Assembly (NCBI GenBank): GCA_900542185.1
Contig: UQMZ01000038.1
Location: 1-36,469 of the forward strand
Origin: an uncultured Bacteroidales bacterium
Lineage (GTDB): Bacteria; Bacteroidota; Bacteroidia; Bacteroidales; Muribaculaceae
Length of the DNA: 36,469 nt
Direction of reading: 5' to 3'
A program made the position numbers and the translations under genes. Below, piece after piece: positions 23,407-31,395 of this stretch. How positions within the stretch are numbered: the stretch's first letter is position 1; each line of letters begins with the position of its first letter. The notes beneath the pieces are model-generated. The model was not told the DNA's origin. It saw only the letters and a list, made by a program, of their open reading frames with translations, and searched no databases.

Positions 23407-24645
23407 TTATAGTATTATTCCGTTTTTGATTGTCACGTCCACGCAGTTCATACCCACGTAGTAAGGGAGTGCGTCGAGGGTGTCGAAGTGCAATATCACC
23501 ACATCTCCCTGCTTGCCGGCCTCGATGCTTCCTATGCGGTCCGCGCGGTCGATAGCGGCCGCACCGTTCAGCGTAAGTGCCGTCAGCGTCTCCTCCACGC
23601 TCATCTTCATGTAGATGCACGCCAATGCGATGGTCAGGGGTATCGAGCCGCTGAAGCATGAGCCGGGATTGAGGTCGGTGGCCAGTGCCACGGTGCATCC
23701 GGCGTCAATGAACTTGCGGGCCGGGGCGAATTCCTCCTTCAGCGCGAAGGCCGTCAGAGGCAGCAGCGTGGCCACTGTGCCGGATTCTGCCATACGGCGT
23801 ATTCCCTCGTCGCTGACGTGCAGCAGATGGTCGGCCGAGACAGCGCCCAAGTCGGCGGCCAGTTCGGCGCCTCCCAACGACACTATCTCGTCGGCGTGCA
23901 TCTTCAGTTTGTAGCCGGCCTCGCGGGCGGCCTCAAGCAGACGGCGCGAATCCTCAAGCTCGAATACGTTCTTTTCCGTGAATATGTCGCAGAACTCCGC
24001 CATGTCGCGGAACCGGGGCAGCATCTCCTTTATTATCAGGTCCACATACTCGTCGGTGCGTCCCTTGTATTCCTTAGGCACCGCGTGTGCGCCAAGGAAT
24101 GTGGCCACCACATCCACCTTGCGTTCGGGATCCTCGGCAAGCTCCTTGATGACGCGCAGCATCCGCTCCTCTGTCTCGGTATCGAGTCCGTAGCCGCTCT
24201 TGGCCTCTACCGTAGTGACGCCCATGGCGCTCATCTCGTCAAGGTACCATTCCGCTTTTTCGCGCAGTTCTTCGGCCGATGCGGCTCGGGTGGCGTTCAC
24301 GGTGCTCTGTATGCCTCCGCCACGCTCCATGATGCTCATGTACGTGTCCCCTTTCAGGCGCCAGCCGAATTCCTCCGGGCGATAACCGCCGAACACCAGG
24401 TGCGTGTGGCTGTCGACGAATCCAGGCAGCACGGCGCGTCCTAAGGCGTCCATATACACCTCGTCGCGTACATGGCCCTCAGGCTCCGGCATCTCCGAGT
24501 CCGGACCGACCCAGCGGATTATCCCGTCCTCGATGATGATTCCGCCCTTTTCGATATGCAATATGTCGCCCATTTCGGCACCGCGTTTTCCTGCGGTGCC
24601 GACGGGCGTGTAGATATTGGCGTTGGTTATGACCAGTCTTCTCAT
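23407..24645 (-). CDS. hutI: Imidazolonepropionase
   Basis: Metal-dependent amidohydrolase opening 4-imidazolone-5-propionate to N-formimino-L-glutamate. 412 residues, the usual length. Metal and catalytic residues are visible in GFVDSHTHLVFGG (about 75-87), FLGAHAVP, KMHADEI and ATDLNPGS (the metal Asp). The substrate region has EAKSGYGL. It lies third in the operon, between ftcD (7-bp gap) and hutH. Confidence 0.96.
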   Translation of the reverse strand: MRRLVITNANIYTPVGTAGKRGAEMGDILHIEKGGIIIEDGIIRWVGPDSEMPEPEGHVRDEVYMDALGRAVLPGFVDSHTHLVFGGYRPEEFGWRLKGDTYMSIMERGGGIQSTVNATRAASAEELREKAEWYLDEMSAMGVTTVEAKSGYGLDTETEERMLRVIKELAEDPERKVDVVATFLGAHAVPKEYKGRTDEYVDLIIKEMLPRFRDMAEFCDIFTEKNVFELEDSRRLLEAAREAGYKLKMHADEIVSLGGAELAADLGAVSADHLLHVSDEGIRRMAESGTVATLLPLTAFALKEEFAPARKFIDAGCTVALATDLNPGSCFSGSIPLTIALACIYMKMSVEETLTALTLNGAAAIDRADRIGSIEAGKQGDVVILHFDTLDALPYYVGMNCVDVTIKNGIIL

Positions 24646-24652
24646 TATGGTC

Positions 24653-26344
24653 TTAAGATATTTTCTGATTTACTATATCCAGCACCTCTGCTTCCTCCTT
24701 CCGGGCCTTTTCGGCGATGTCGGCGGCTTCCTTCAGCAGCTTGTCGGCCTGTTCGCGGTCCTTGAGTCCGGCGGCGTTGATCTTGACGTTAAGCCATGCG
24801 CCGAACACTGCGGCACGGGCGGCGAGCGCTCCTACTCCGGCATCGCTCACCGAAGCGGGGTTGCCGTTATGGGCCATAGCCTTTACCAGTTCGAATACCC
24901 GGAACGACTCGCGCATGGTGCGCAGGGGAACCTCGGTGGCATACAGCGTGGCCTTCTGCAAGGCTGCGCTGCGGGCCTCCTTCTCCTCGGGCGTACCCTT
25001 GGGCATGGCGAACACGGCCATGATGCGGTTGAAGGCGTCGGTGTCCTCGTCTACCAGGTGCATCAGTTTCTCCTGAATCTCGCGTCCCTTGACGGCCTGG
25101 TCCGAGAATTCCTCCCAGCGGTCGTCCCAGCCGGCCTTGTGGGCCGACAGGTTGGCCACCATCGCCCCGAGGGCCGCGCCCAATGCTCCCATGTAGGCCG
25201 AGATAGAGCCGCCGCCGGGTGCCGGCGATTCGCTCGACGTCTCGTCGGCAAACTCCGTCAGGGTCATGTCGACAAGGCCCTTATTATGGCCTCCCAACAT
25301 CGACTCAATTATCTTTTCCTCGGGCTTGAACGGCTTGAGGTCGTCCAGGCCCATCGACTTGACGGCTATCTTGATGATCTCATGCTCGGGAATGCCGAGC
25401 GAACGGTTCTGCATCCTGAGGTAATGCTTGCCGGCGTCGAGTATGGCCGACTTGGGTACGAGACCGACTATCTCCGTTCCGGTGACGCGCAGACCGCGGG
25501 CCATGGCTGCACGGCTCACCTCGTCGAATGCACGGTACAGCGGCGTGGCCTTCATGTCGGTGATGTTCATCGACACCTGGGCGATGCCATATTCATCTAT
25601 GTACCATCCTATGGCCTTGGTACCTTTCAGCGTGCCGGGAATCATGATGGTGTTGCCGTTCTCATCCTTAAGCGGCTTGCCGGTCAGCTTGTCTCCCTCG
25701 CGCCTGGGGCGTCCCTTCTCGCGCACGTCGAATGCTATGGCGTTGGCGCGGCGGGTACTGGTGGTGTTGAGGTTGAAGTTTACGGCAATAAGGAAATCGC
25801 GTGCTCCTACGGCTGTGCAGCCGGTACGTGCCACTCCTTCGTCAAACGGGCGGTCGCCGAAATCGGGACCCTTACCCTCGTGACCCAAGCGTTCGGGCAG
25901 TCCCTCGTACTCTCCTTCGCGGCAAACAGCCAAGTTCTTGCGCTCGGGCGTGAATGCCGCGGCCTCGTAGCTGTAACAGGGTATGTTCAGCTCCGTGGCT
26001 GCGCGCTCGGCCAGCTTACGTGCCAGTTCTGCGCATTCATCCAAGGTGATGCCCGACACGGGAATCAGCGGAAGCACGTCGGTGGCGCCCATACGCGGGT
26101 GCGCGCCGTGGTGCGTGCGCATGTCTATCAGTTCGGCAGCCTTGCGCATTCCGGCTATCGCCGCGTCGCACACGGCCTCCGGCTCGCCCACGAAGGTCAC
26201 TACCGTACGGTTTGTGGCCTCGCCCGGGTCTACGTCAAGCACGCGGACGTCGCCGCCCTGCTCTATCGCCTTTACAATCTCGTCTATCTTCGCCTTGTCG
26301 CGCCCCTCGGAAAAGTTGGGCACACATTCTATTATCCTTTTCAT
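24653..26344 (-). CDS. ftcD: Bifunctional glutamate formimidoyltransferase/formimidoyl-THF cyclodeaminase
   Basis: 563 residues combining two enzymes. Residues 1 to about 330 are the formiminotransferase: CVPNFSEGRD near the start, and His78-His79...His82 in THHGAHPRMG, where His82 coincides with the catalytic His of the mammalian enzyme. Residues about 350-563 are the helical cyclodeaminase (SPAPGGGSISAYMGALGAAL, FNRIMAVFAMPKGTPEEK). The product transfers the formimino group of formiminoglutamate to THF, releasing glutamate, then closes it to 5,10-methenyl-THF and NH3. The fused layout is that of vertebrate FTCD (541 residues). Its ATG shares one base with the hutU stop. Confidence 0.95.
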   Translation of the reverse strand: MKRIIECVPNFSEGRDKAKIDEIVKAIEQGGDVRVLDVDPGEATNRTVVTFVGEPEAVCDAAIAGMRKAAELIDMRTHHGAHPRMGATDVLPLIPVSGITLDECAELARKLAERAATELNIPCYSYEAAAFTPERKNLAVCREGEYEGLPERLGHEGKGPDFGDRPFDEGVARTGCTAVGARDFLIAVNFNLNTTSTRRANAIAFDVREKGRPRREGDKLTGKPLKDENGNTIMIPGTLKGTKAIGWYIDEYGIAQVSMNITDMKATPLYRAFDEVSRAAMARGLRVTGTEIVGLVPKSAILDAGKHYLRMQNRSLGIPEHEIIKIAVKSMGLDDLKPFKPEEKIIESMLGGHNKGLVDMTLTEFADETSSESPAPGGGSISAYMGALGAALGAMVANLSAHKAGWDDRWEEFSDQAVKGREIQEKLMHLVDEDTDAFNRIMAVFAMPKGTPEEKEARSAALQKATLYATEVPLRTMRESFRVFELVKAMAHNGNPASVSDAGVGALAARAAVFGAWLNVKINAAGLKDREQADKLLKEAADIAEKARKEEAEVLDIVNQKIS

Positions 26345-28332
26345 CAGATATCGAATTTGTCAAGAAGTTCGTCATTCACTATATAAGGCTCCGTAATCAT
26401 GAAGCCACGGTCGCCCTGTGTGTCGTTCCATTCGCGCACGGTCTCCATTGCGTTGGGGTTACGGGCCCAGCTGCGGCGGGCCACACCGCCCATCACATCC
26501 CACAGCATGGCGCGTTTCAGGATTTCGTCTACACGTTCCGAGCCGTCGCACACCATTCCGAATCCGCCGTTGATGGCCTTGCCTATGCCGACGCCGCCGC
26601 CGTTGTGCAGGGCCACCAGGCTCATGCCCCGGGCGCAGTTGCCGGCGAAGCACTGCACGGCCATGTCGGCCATCACGTTCGAGCCGTCCTTGATGTTGCT
26701 GGTCTCGCGGAAGGGCGAGTCTGTGCCGCTCACGTCATGATGGTCGCGGCCTAACATTATGGGTCCGACCTCCCCGTTGCGCACCATTTCGTTAAACTTC
26801 AGGGCTATGCGCAGACGTCCCATTGCGTCCTGATACAGGATGCGTGCCTGGCTGCCTACGACAAGCGCGTTCTTTTCGGCGTCGCGTATCCAGTTGTAGT
26901 TGTCGCGGTCCTGACCGCGACGGTTCGGGTCGATGCATTCCATAGCGGCGCGGTCGGTCTTGACCAGGTCCTCGTGCTTGCCGCTGAGGCATACCCAGCG
27001 GAAGGGACCGTAGCCGTAATCAAACAGCATCGGGCCCATGATGTCCTCCACGTAGCTGGGCCAGATGAAGCCGTCCTTTTCGTCCACACCGTTGCGCGAA
27101 ATCTCTTTCACGCCTGAATCATACACGGCCTTCATGAAGGCGTTGCCGTAATCGAAGAAGTATGTGCCGCGGGCCACAAGGGCCTTGATGGCCTCGAAAT
27201 GACGCTTCAGCGACTTGTCGACTTCCTCACGGAACTGTTCGGGATTTTCGTGCAGCATCCGGGTGCGTTCGTCGAACGTGAGCGACACGGGACAGTAGCC
27301 GCCGTCATAAACGGCATGGCAGCTGGTCTGGTCGCTGAGCAGTTCTATATGTTCGTCGTGCTTCACCGCATATTCCAGCAGGTCCACCACATTGCCGTGA
27401 TATGCAATGGAGATCGGTTCCTTGCGGGCCATTGCCTCGCGCGCCATGCGGAACGCCTCGGGGATGGAGTCGGTTACCTCCTGCACCCAACCCTGGTTGC
27501 GGCGGGTTTCGATGCGCGACTGGTCTACTTCGGCTATGATGGCTGCCGCACCGGCTATCTCGGCTGCCTTGGGTTGAGCGCCGCTCATTCCGCCTAAGCC
27601 GGACGAAACGAAGATGTGACCTTTCAGGTCGCCGTCGTCGGGTACGCCGAGTTTCATGCGTCCGGCGTTAAGGATAGTGTTGAACGTGCCGTGCACTATA
27701 CCCTGCGGGCCTATGTACATCCAGCCGCCGGCCGTCATCTGGCCATAATTGGCCACGCCGAGCTGCATGGCTTCGTGCCAGTCGTGCTGAGTGTCGAACA
27801 TGCCTACCATCATGGCGTTGGTGATGATGACGCGCGGCGCGTCGGGACGCGACGGAAACAGGCCGAGAGGATGGCCAGACTCCACCACCAATGTCTGGTG
27901 ATCGGTCAGTTCCTCAAGATATTTCTTTATGAGGCGGTACTGCAGCCAGTTCTGTGCAACCTGGCCGGTCTCGCCGTATGTTACCAGTTCGTAAGGATAG
28001 AGGGCCACCTCGAAGTCCAGGTTATTGTCTATCATAAGCTGAAAAGCCTTGCCTTCGATGCAGTTGCCCTTGTATTCGTCGATGGGCTTGGCCTTGATAC
28101 GCCCTTCGGGACGGAAACGGTAGGCGTAGATGCGGCCGCGCGTCTTCAGTTCCTCTAAGAACTCCGGGATGGCGCGTTCATGCAGTTCGGGCGGCAGATA
28201 GCGCAGGGCGTTCTGCAGAGCTAATTTGGTTTTGGTTTTGTCGAGGGTATATCCACGGTCGGGAGCGCGCCTGATTCCCTTCGCGAATGCAGGGTAATCG
28301 GGCCATTCATTGTCGAGAGTGATGCGTTTCAT
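26344..28332 (-). CDS. hutU: Urocanate hydratase, long form
   Basis: Hydrates urocanate to imidazolonepropionate using tightly bound NAD+. 662 residues from the ATG at 28332 (MKRITLDNEWPDYPAF); the frame is open further upstream but passes through the promoter. NAD-binding GLGGMSGAQPKAAEIAGA (near 243-260), YGPFRWVCLSGKHEDL replacing the FQGLPARICW motif of Pseudomonas-type urocanase, GRDHHDVSGTDSPFRET and LHNGGGVGIGKAINGGFG. About 100 residues longer than the 556-residue Pseudomonas enzyme and close to vertebrate UROC1 in length and in the GPFRWVC motif. First gene of the operon. Confidence 0.96.
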   Translation of the reverse strand: MKRITLDNEWPDYPAFAKGIRRAPDRGYTLDKTKTKLALQNALRYLPPELHERAIPEFLEELKTRGRIYAYRFRPEGRIKAKPIDEYKGNCIEGKAFQLMIDNNLDFEVALYPYELVTYGETGQVAQNWLQYRLIKKYLEELTDHQTLVVESGHPLGLFPSRPDAPRVIITNAMMVGMFDTQHDWHEAMQLGVANYGQMTAGGWMYIGPQGIVHGTFNTILNAGRMKLGVPDDGDLKGHIFVSSGLGGMSGAQPKAAEIAGAAAIIAEVDQSRIETRRNQGWVQEVTDSIPEAFRMAREAMARKEPISIAYHGNVVDLLEYAVKHDEHIELLSDQTSCHAVYDGGYCPVSLTFDERTRMLHENPEQFREEVDKSLKRHFEAIKALVARGTYFFDYGNAFMKAVYDSGVKEISRNGVDEKDGFIWPSYVEDIMGPMLFDYGYGPFRWVCLSGKHEDLVKTDRAAMECIDPNRRGQDRDNYNWIRDAEKNALVVGSQARILYQDAMGRLRIALKFNEMVRNGEVGPIMLGRDHHDVSGTDSPFRETSNIKDGSNVMADMAVQCFAGNCARGMSLVALHNGGGVGIGKAINGGFGMVCDGSERVDEILKRAMLWDVMGGVARRSWARNPNAMETVREWNDTQGDRGFMITEPYIVNDELLDKFDI

Positions 28333-28353
28333 GGTCTTTGTTGTTATTTTTTG

Positions 28354-28384
28354 CGAAGATACTAAAAAAATCTCACTCCACAAA
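28354..28384 (-). promoter_or_regulatory. hut operon promoter
   Basis: Read on the minus strand: TTTG (plus 28381-28384), a 19-bp spacer containing a T7 run, TATCTTCG (plus 28354-28361; one mismatch). The start site would be near 28349, about 17 nt before the hutU ATG. It is back to back with the regulator promoter, with a 32-bp gap between the two -33 boxes. Confidence 0.65.
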
Positions 28385-28416
28385 CAACAAAAGGCCATCC
28401 GGGACCGACAATTGAA

Positions 28417-28448
28417 TTTGGTTTTATTGCATATTTCATGTAATTTTG
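28417..28448 (+). promoter_or_regulatory. Promoter of the TPR/HTH regulator, nearly leaderless
   Basis: TTTG (28417-28420), a 20-bp spacer, TAATTTTG (28441-28448). The -7 box ends 4 bp before the ATG at 28453, so transcription should start at or next to the start codon. Confidence 0.72.
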
Positions 28449-28452
28449 TTTT

Positions 28453-29862
28453 ATGAAACTTAATGCAATGGTAATTGCCTGTGTGCTGCTCGCCGTGACC
28501 GGCGCCTGCAACAGGACACAAACACGACAAAACCCTCACGCGACGTTCGAACAATTGTCAGAGCGCGGCCGCGAACTGTGCCGTGACGGCCACTATGTGG
28601 AAGGCCTTTCGCTGCTGCAGGCCGCTGCCGATTCGCTGGAGACGATGCATCCGGACAGCATCAATCCCGAAGGCGCCGTACGGCTGTTGGGCAACATAGG
28701 CAACCTGTACCAGCGCATGGGTATGTTCGAGGAAGCCAAAGCCGCCAACTCACGCGCCATGGCCATAGCCGAAGCCAAGGTCCCGGAACGACTTCAGGAC
28801 CTGTGGCGCATGCGAGGCATGATATACGAGATAACCAATCAGCCTGACTCGCAGCTGGTATGCCTTCACCGCGCCGTAGAGGCATGCTCGCTGGTCGAGA
28901 ACGAAAAATGGCGCCGTAATGACTTAAGGCATAACCGCACTTTCCTGGCGGTATTCTATTTAGAGCATCCGGAGTATGCCCCGGACTCAATAGCATCGGC
29001 ACGCAGGACGCTGGAACGCATCAATCCCGATTTTTCCGTAAGCCGGTTGCTGATAGGATATGCATACGTGCTCGAAGGGAATTACGCGAAGGGCATCCCT
29101 ATAATGGAAGATGCCGTGAAAATATTTCGTACGGATAACGACCGCGAGAGCCTGGAATGGAGCCTGCAGTATCTGGCCCGCGCTTACGCCAAGGCAGGCG
29201 ACCGAAAGCTGATAGACATCTATCCGGAAGCCGCCGCTCTGCACGACAGCATCAAGGAAGAACTCCGCAGCGACCTCCTGCTCGGTATGGACTTCAAGTA
29301 CCGCACCTCGCAGCTGAAACGCGAGACTGCCGTGCTGCAAGCTGAACTGCGGACACGTCAGCAACGTATCATCCTGATAAGCGTAATCGGCCTGCTCATC
29401 GTGGCGGGACTTGTCGCATTCCTGATAATGCGCTCGCGCAACCACAAACAGAAGCAACAGCTCACGCAGCAGAACATCGACACACTGCTGGCCGAGCGCA
29501 TCGCCCTTAACTCCAAAATCGAAGAACTGAACCGGAGGCTGGCTGAAACTAACTCTGACATCAAACTGTTCGAAGCATTGCCGGCCATACTGCTTGAAAA
29601 GGATGACGAGACACGGTTCCGCAAGAGTTTCAACGACCTGCATCCCGGTTTTATAGACAATCTGAGGAAGAAATATCCCGACCTGACCTCAGGCAATGAA
29701 TTGCTGTGCATGCTTATCGCGCTGCGCCGCCGCAACGAGGAGATAGCATTGGCCTTGGGTATATCGCGCGACAGTGTGGCCACATCGCGTTACCGTCTCC
29801 GCACCCGTTTCAATCTCCCCAAGGACGTCGACCTCAACGACTTCATCCAGTCCATGCTCTAA
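28453..29862 (+). CDS. Membrane-anchored TPR sensor with cytoplasmic HTH
   Basis: One-component transmembrane regulator of a type common in Bacteroidetes, 469 residues. Signal sequence MKLNAMVIACVLLAVTGAC with a possible lipobox Cys19, then periplasmic TPR repeats (about 30-290, for example GNIGNLYQRMGMFEEAKAAN). One membrane helix (RIILISVIGLLIVAGLVAFL, about 302-321) is followed by a coiled coil and a LuxR-like HTH (NEEIALALGISRDSVATSRYRLR, within about 430-452). It sits divergently to the hut operon, so control of histidine use is a reasonable inference. A second in-frame ATG at 28468 would lose the Lys of the signal peptide. The layout is clear; ligand and targets are unknown. Confidence 0.85.
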   Translation: MKLNAMVIACVLLAVTGACNRTQTRQNPHATFEQLSERGRELCRDGHYVEGLSLLQAAADSLETMHPDSINPEGAVRLLGNIGNLYQRMGMFEEAKAANSRAMAIAEAKVPERLQDLWRMRGMIYEITNQPDSQLVCLHRAVEACSLVENEKWRRNDLRHNRTFLAVFYLEHPEYAPDSIASARRTLERINPDFSVSRLLIGYAYVLEGNYAKGIPIMEDAVKIFRTDNDRESLEWSLQYLARAYAKAGDRKLIDIYPEAAALHDSIKEELRSDLLLGMDFKYRTSQLKRETAVLQAELRTRQQRIILISVIGLLIVAGLVAFLIMRSRNHKQKQQLTQQNIDTLLAERIALNSKIEELNRRLAETNSDIKLFEALPAILLEKDDETRFRKSFNDLHPGFIDNLRKKYPDLTSGNELLCMLIALRRRNEEIALALGISRDSVATSRYRLRTRFNLPKDVDLNDFIQSML

Positions 29863-29872
29863 GCCCGCGCCA

Positions 29873-31066
29873 CTATTGCTCGTAGACGGCTTTGTACCAG
29901 TCAAGGGTGCGGTAGAAGGGTTCGTGGTCCGCTTCCTTCTGACCGTACTCGCCGAGGCTGTGCATGCTCACGCCGCACAGGGGCGTCTGCACCCACTGAC
30001 GGTTGTTGAAATCCTTCGACGATTCGGCATGATATACCACAAAACGGTTCATGCTGTCCTGAACGCCCTGCCATAACTCGCCCTGATCCTTCAGCTTCAA
30101 CAGCTGCATCATGTCGTAATAACCGTAAGTGCCCCCTCGGCGATAATTAGATACGCCCGTCACTTTGCTGATCTCGTCGGGATACTGCTGCATCAGTGCG
30201 CGGGTAGCCTGGGCCACGGCCTCGATTCTGTTCATGTCCATCACCGATACCGTCACAGCATCGCTCTTACTATTATAATATGAATAGAACTCGGCGGCAC
30301 CACCGGTCAGGTCCTGGTTCTTGCGCATTATATAAGGAAGAACCTCGTTATAGTTCAGACCTTCGTCCCATACCTCGGTGGGATAGGCCACATACATCTG
30401 CGTCTTATGTCGAAACTGATACGCCACCTCGATCGACGACATATAGCAGCAGTCGAACCAGATGGTGCGGAACGCTCCGTCGGGAACAGCATCGGCTATG
30501 TCGGTTATCTCAGCCCATTCAGGATTTCTGGGGTCATCCCCATATTCTCCGCCATAGCTATGCTGGGCAGGGATATTGGCCGGAGCGCCGTTGCGCGTCT
30601 CATGGTCGCTGAAACCGGGAGTCCACGCCGTGCCGTGCCCCCAGAATATCAACGAGTGCTCGGCATCGGGATAGACAGCGAGTGCATCGGATATGACGCG
30701 CTTCATCACCGCAGGTGCCGTGGATGTCTGCTGGCGGTCATACTCTTTCACCTTGCGCCAGGTCAACACCTTGTTCTTCTTCCCGATCTGCTGCAACTCG
30801 AAAAGACCCGTCTTGGATGACGATTCGGTCAGATACACCAACAGCCGTTGACGTGACATATCCACACTTGCCATTGCGGCCTTCATTTCGGCGGTGTCCT
30901 GCATGAAATTGCCCGACAACGAGCTTTTGTTTATGGCGTACACTATCGTGACGCCATCCGGATTGACGGGCTGAGGCTCCGGCTCGTTCTTTGTATGCTT
31001 GCAGCCGGAGAGAAGCACCGTCAGCAACGATATGATAATTATAAGGGATGTTCTGAGTATCTGCAT
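29873..31066 (-). CDS. Clostripain-family (C11) cysteine peptidase lipoprotein
   Basis: 397 residues. Lipoprotein signal with LLTVLLSGC (Cys22 or so), so it is predicted to be membrane-anchored outside the cytoplasm. The clan CD catalytic pair is visible: His144 in LIFWGHGTAW and Cys206-Cys207 in IWFDCCYMSSIEVAY, where the second Cys aligns with the nucleophile in the usual DACLMG motif. C11 enzymes cleave after Arg or Lys. The stop is 10 bp from the convergent regulator gene, with no terminator visible. The start ATG at 31066 follows an AT-rich stretch with no good promoter match. Confidence 0.9.
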   Translation of the reverse strand: MQILRTSLIIIISLLTVLLSGCKHTKNEPEPQPVNPDGVTIVYAINKSSLSGNFMQDTAEMKAAMASVDMSRQRLLVYLTESSSKTGLFELQQIGKKNKVLTWRKVKEYDRQQTSTAPAVMKRVISDALAVYPDAEHSLIFWGHGTAWTPGFSDHETRNGAPANIPAQHSYGGEYGDDPRNPEWAEITDIADAVPDGAFRTIWFDCCYMSSIEVAYQFRHKTQMYVAYPTEVWDEGLNYNEVLPYIMRKNQDLTGGAAEFYSYYNSKSDAVTVSVMDMNRIEAVAQATRALMQQYPDEISKVTGVSNYRRGGTYGYYDMMQLLKLKDQGELWQGVQDSMNRFVVYHAESSKDFNNRQWVQTPLCGVSMHSLGEYGQKEADHEPFYRTLDWYKAVYEQ

Positions 31067-31204
31067 AATAATATTAAAACGGTGTGGCCTGAGGCTTATT
31101 GTTTACTACGGGCGGTCTTGATACGTGCCGGAGGTTCGAACTTTAAATGTAAAATTTTGTTAATACATTAGGAAACCGGTGTAGAATCACTGACGCATAA
31201 ACGG

Positions 31205-31302
31205 GATTTAACGGGACTAATCAAGATTTCTCGGGATTAATCGAGAGAATCAGGATTAATCGAGAGAATCGGGATTTAACGGGATTAATCGGGATAAATC
31301 AA
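31205..31302. repeat. Decamer repeat array 2 (GATTAATCnn units) before rprX
   Basis: Ten units in the 329-bp gap between the clostripain gene and rprX: eight of 10 bp (GATTTAACGG, GACTAATCAA, GATTTCTCGG, GATTAATCGA, and so on) and two of 9 bp (GAGAATCAG, GAGAATCGG). The array ends GGATAAATCAAGAAAATTT and runs straight into the rprX promoter, whose -33 box starts 6 bp later. Same unit, same palindromic core and same orientation toward the downstream gene as array 1. Apart from the array and the promoter, nothing else is seen in this gap. Confidence 0.9.
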
Positions 31303-31307
31303 GAAAA

Positions 31308-31339
31308 TTTGCAATTTTCATATTTAATTGTTAAATTTG
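31308..31339 (+). promoter_or_regulatory. rprX promoter abutting decamer array 2
   Basis: TTTG (31308-31311), a 20-bp spacer, TAAATTTG (31332-31339). The start site would be near 31344, leaving a leader of about 52 nt before the ATG at 31396. Confidence 0.82.
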
Positions 31340-31395
31340 CCCCGAATTGTTAATTAACAATCTAAATTTTTAGGACTTGTGAGGGGAACGGCTAT

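Noticed and set aside
24617..26386. 589-residue plus-strand open frame opposite ftcD
   Set aside because: Long only because of GC-rich codon structure on the opposite strand; ftcD is a certain gene and the antisense product shows no family features.
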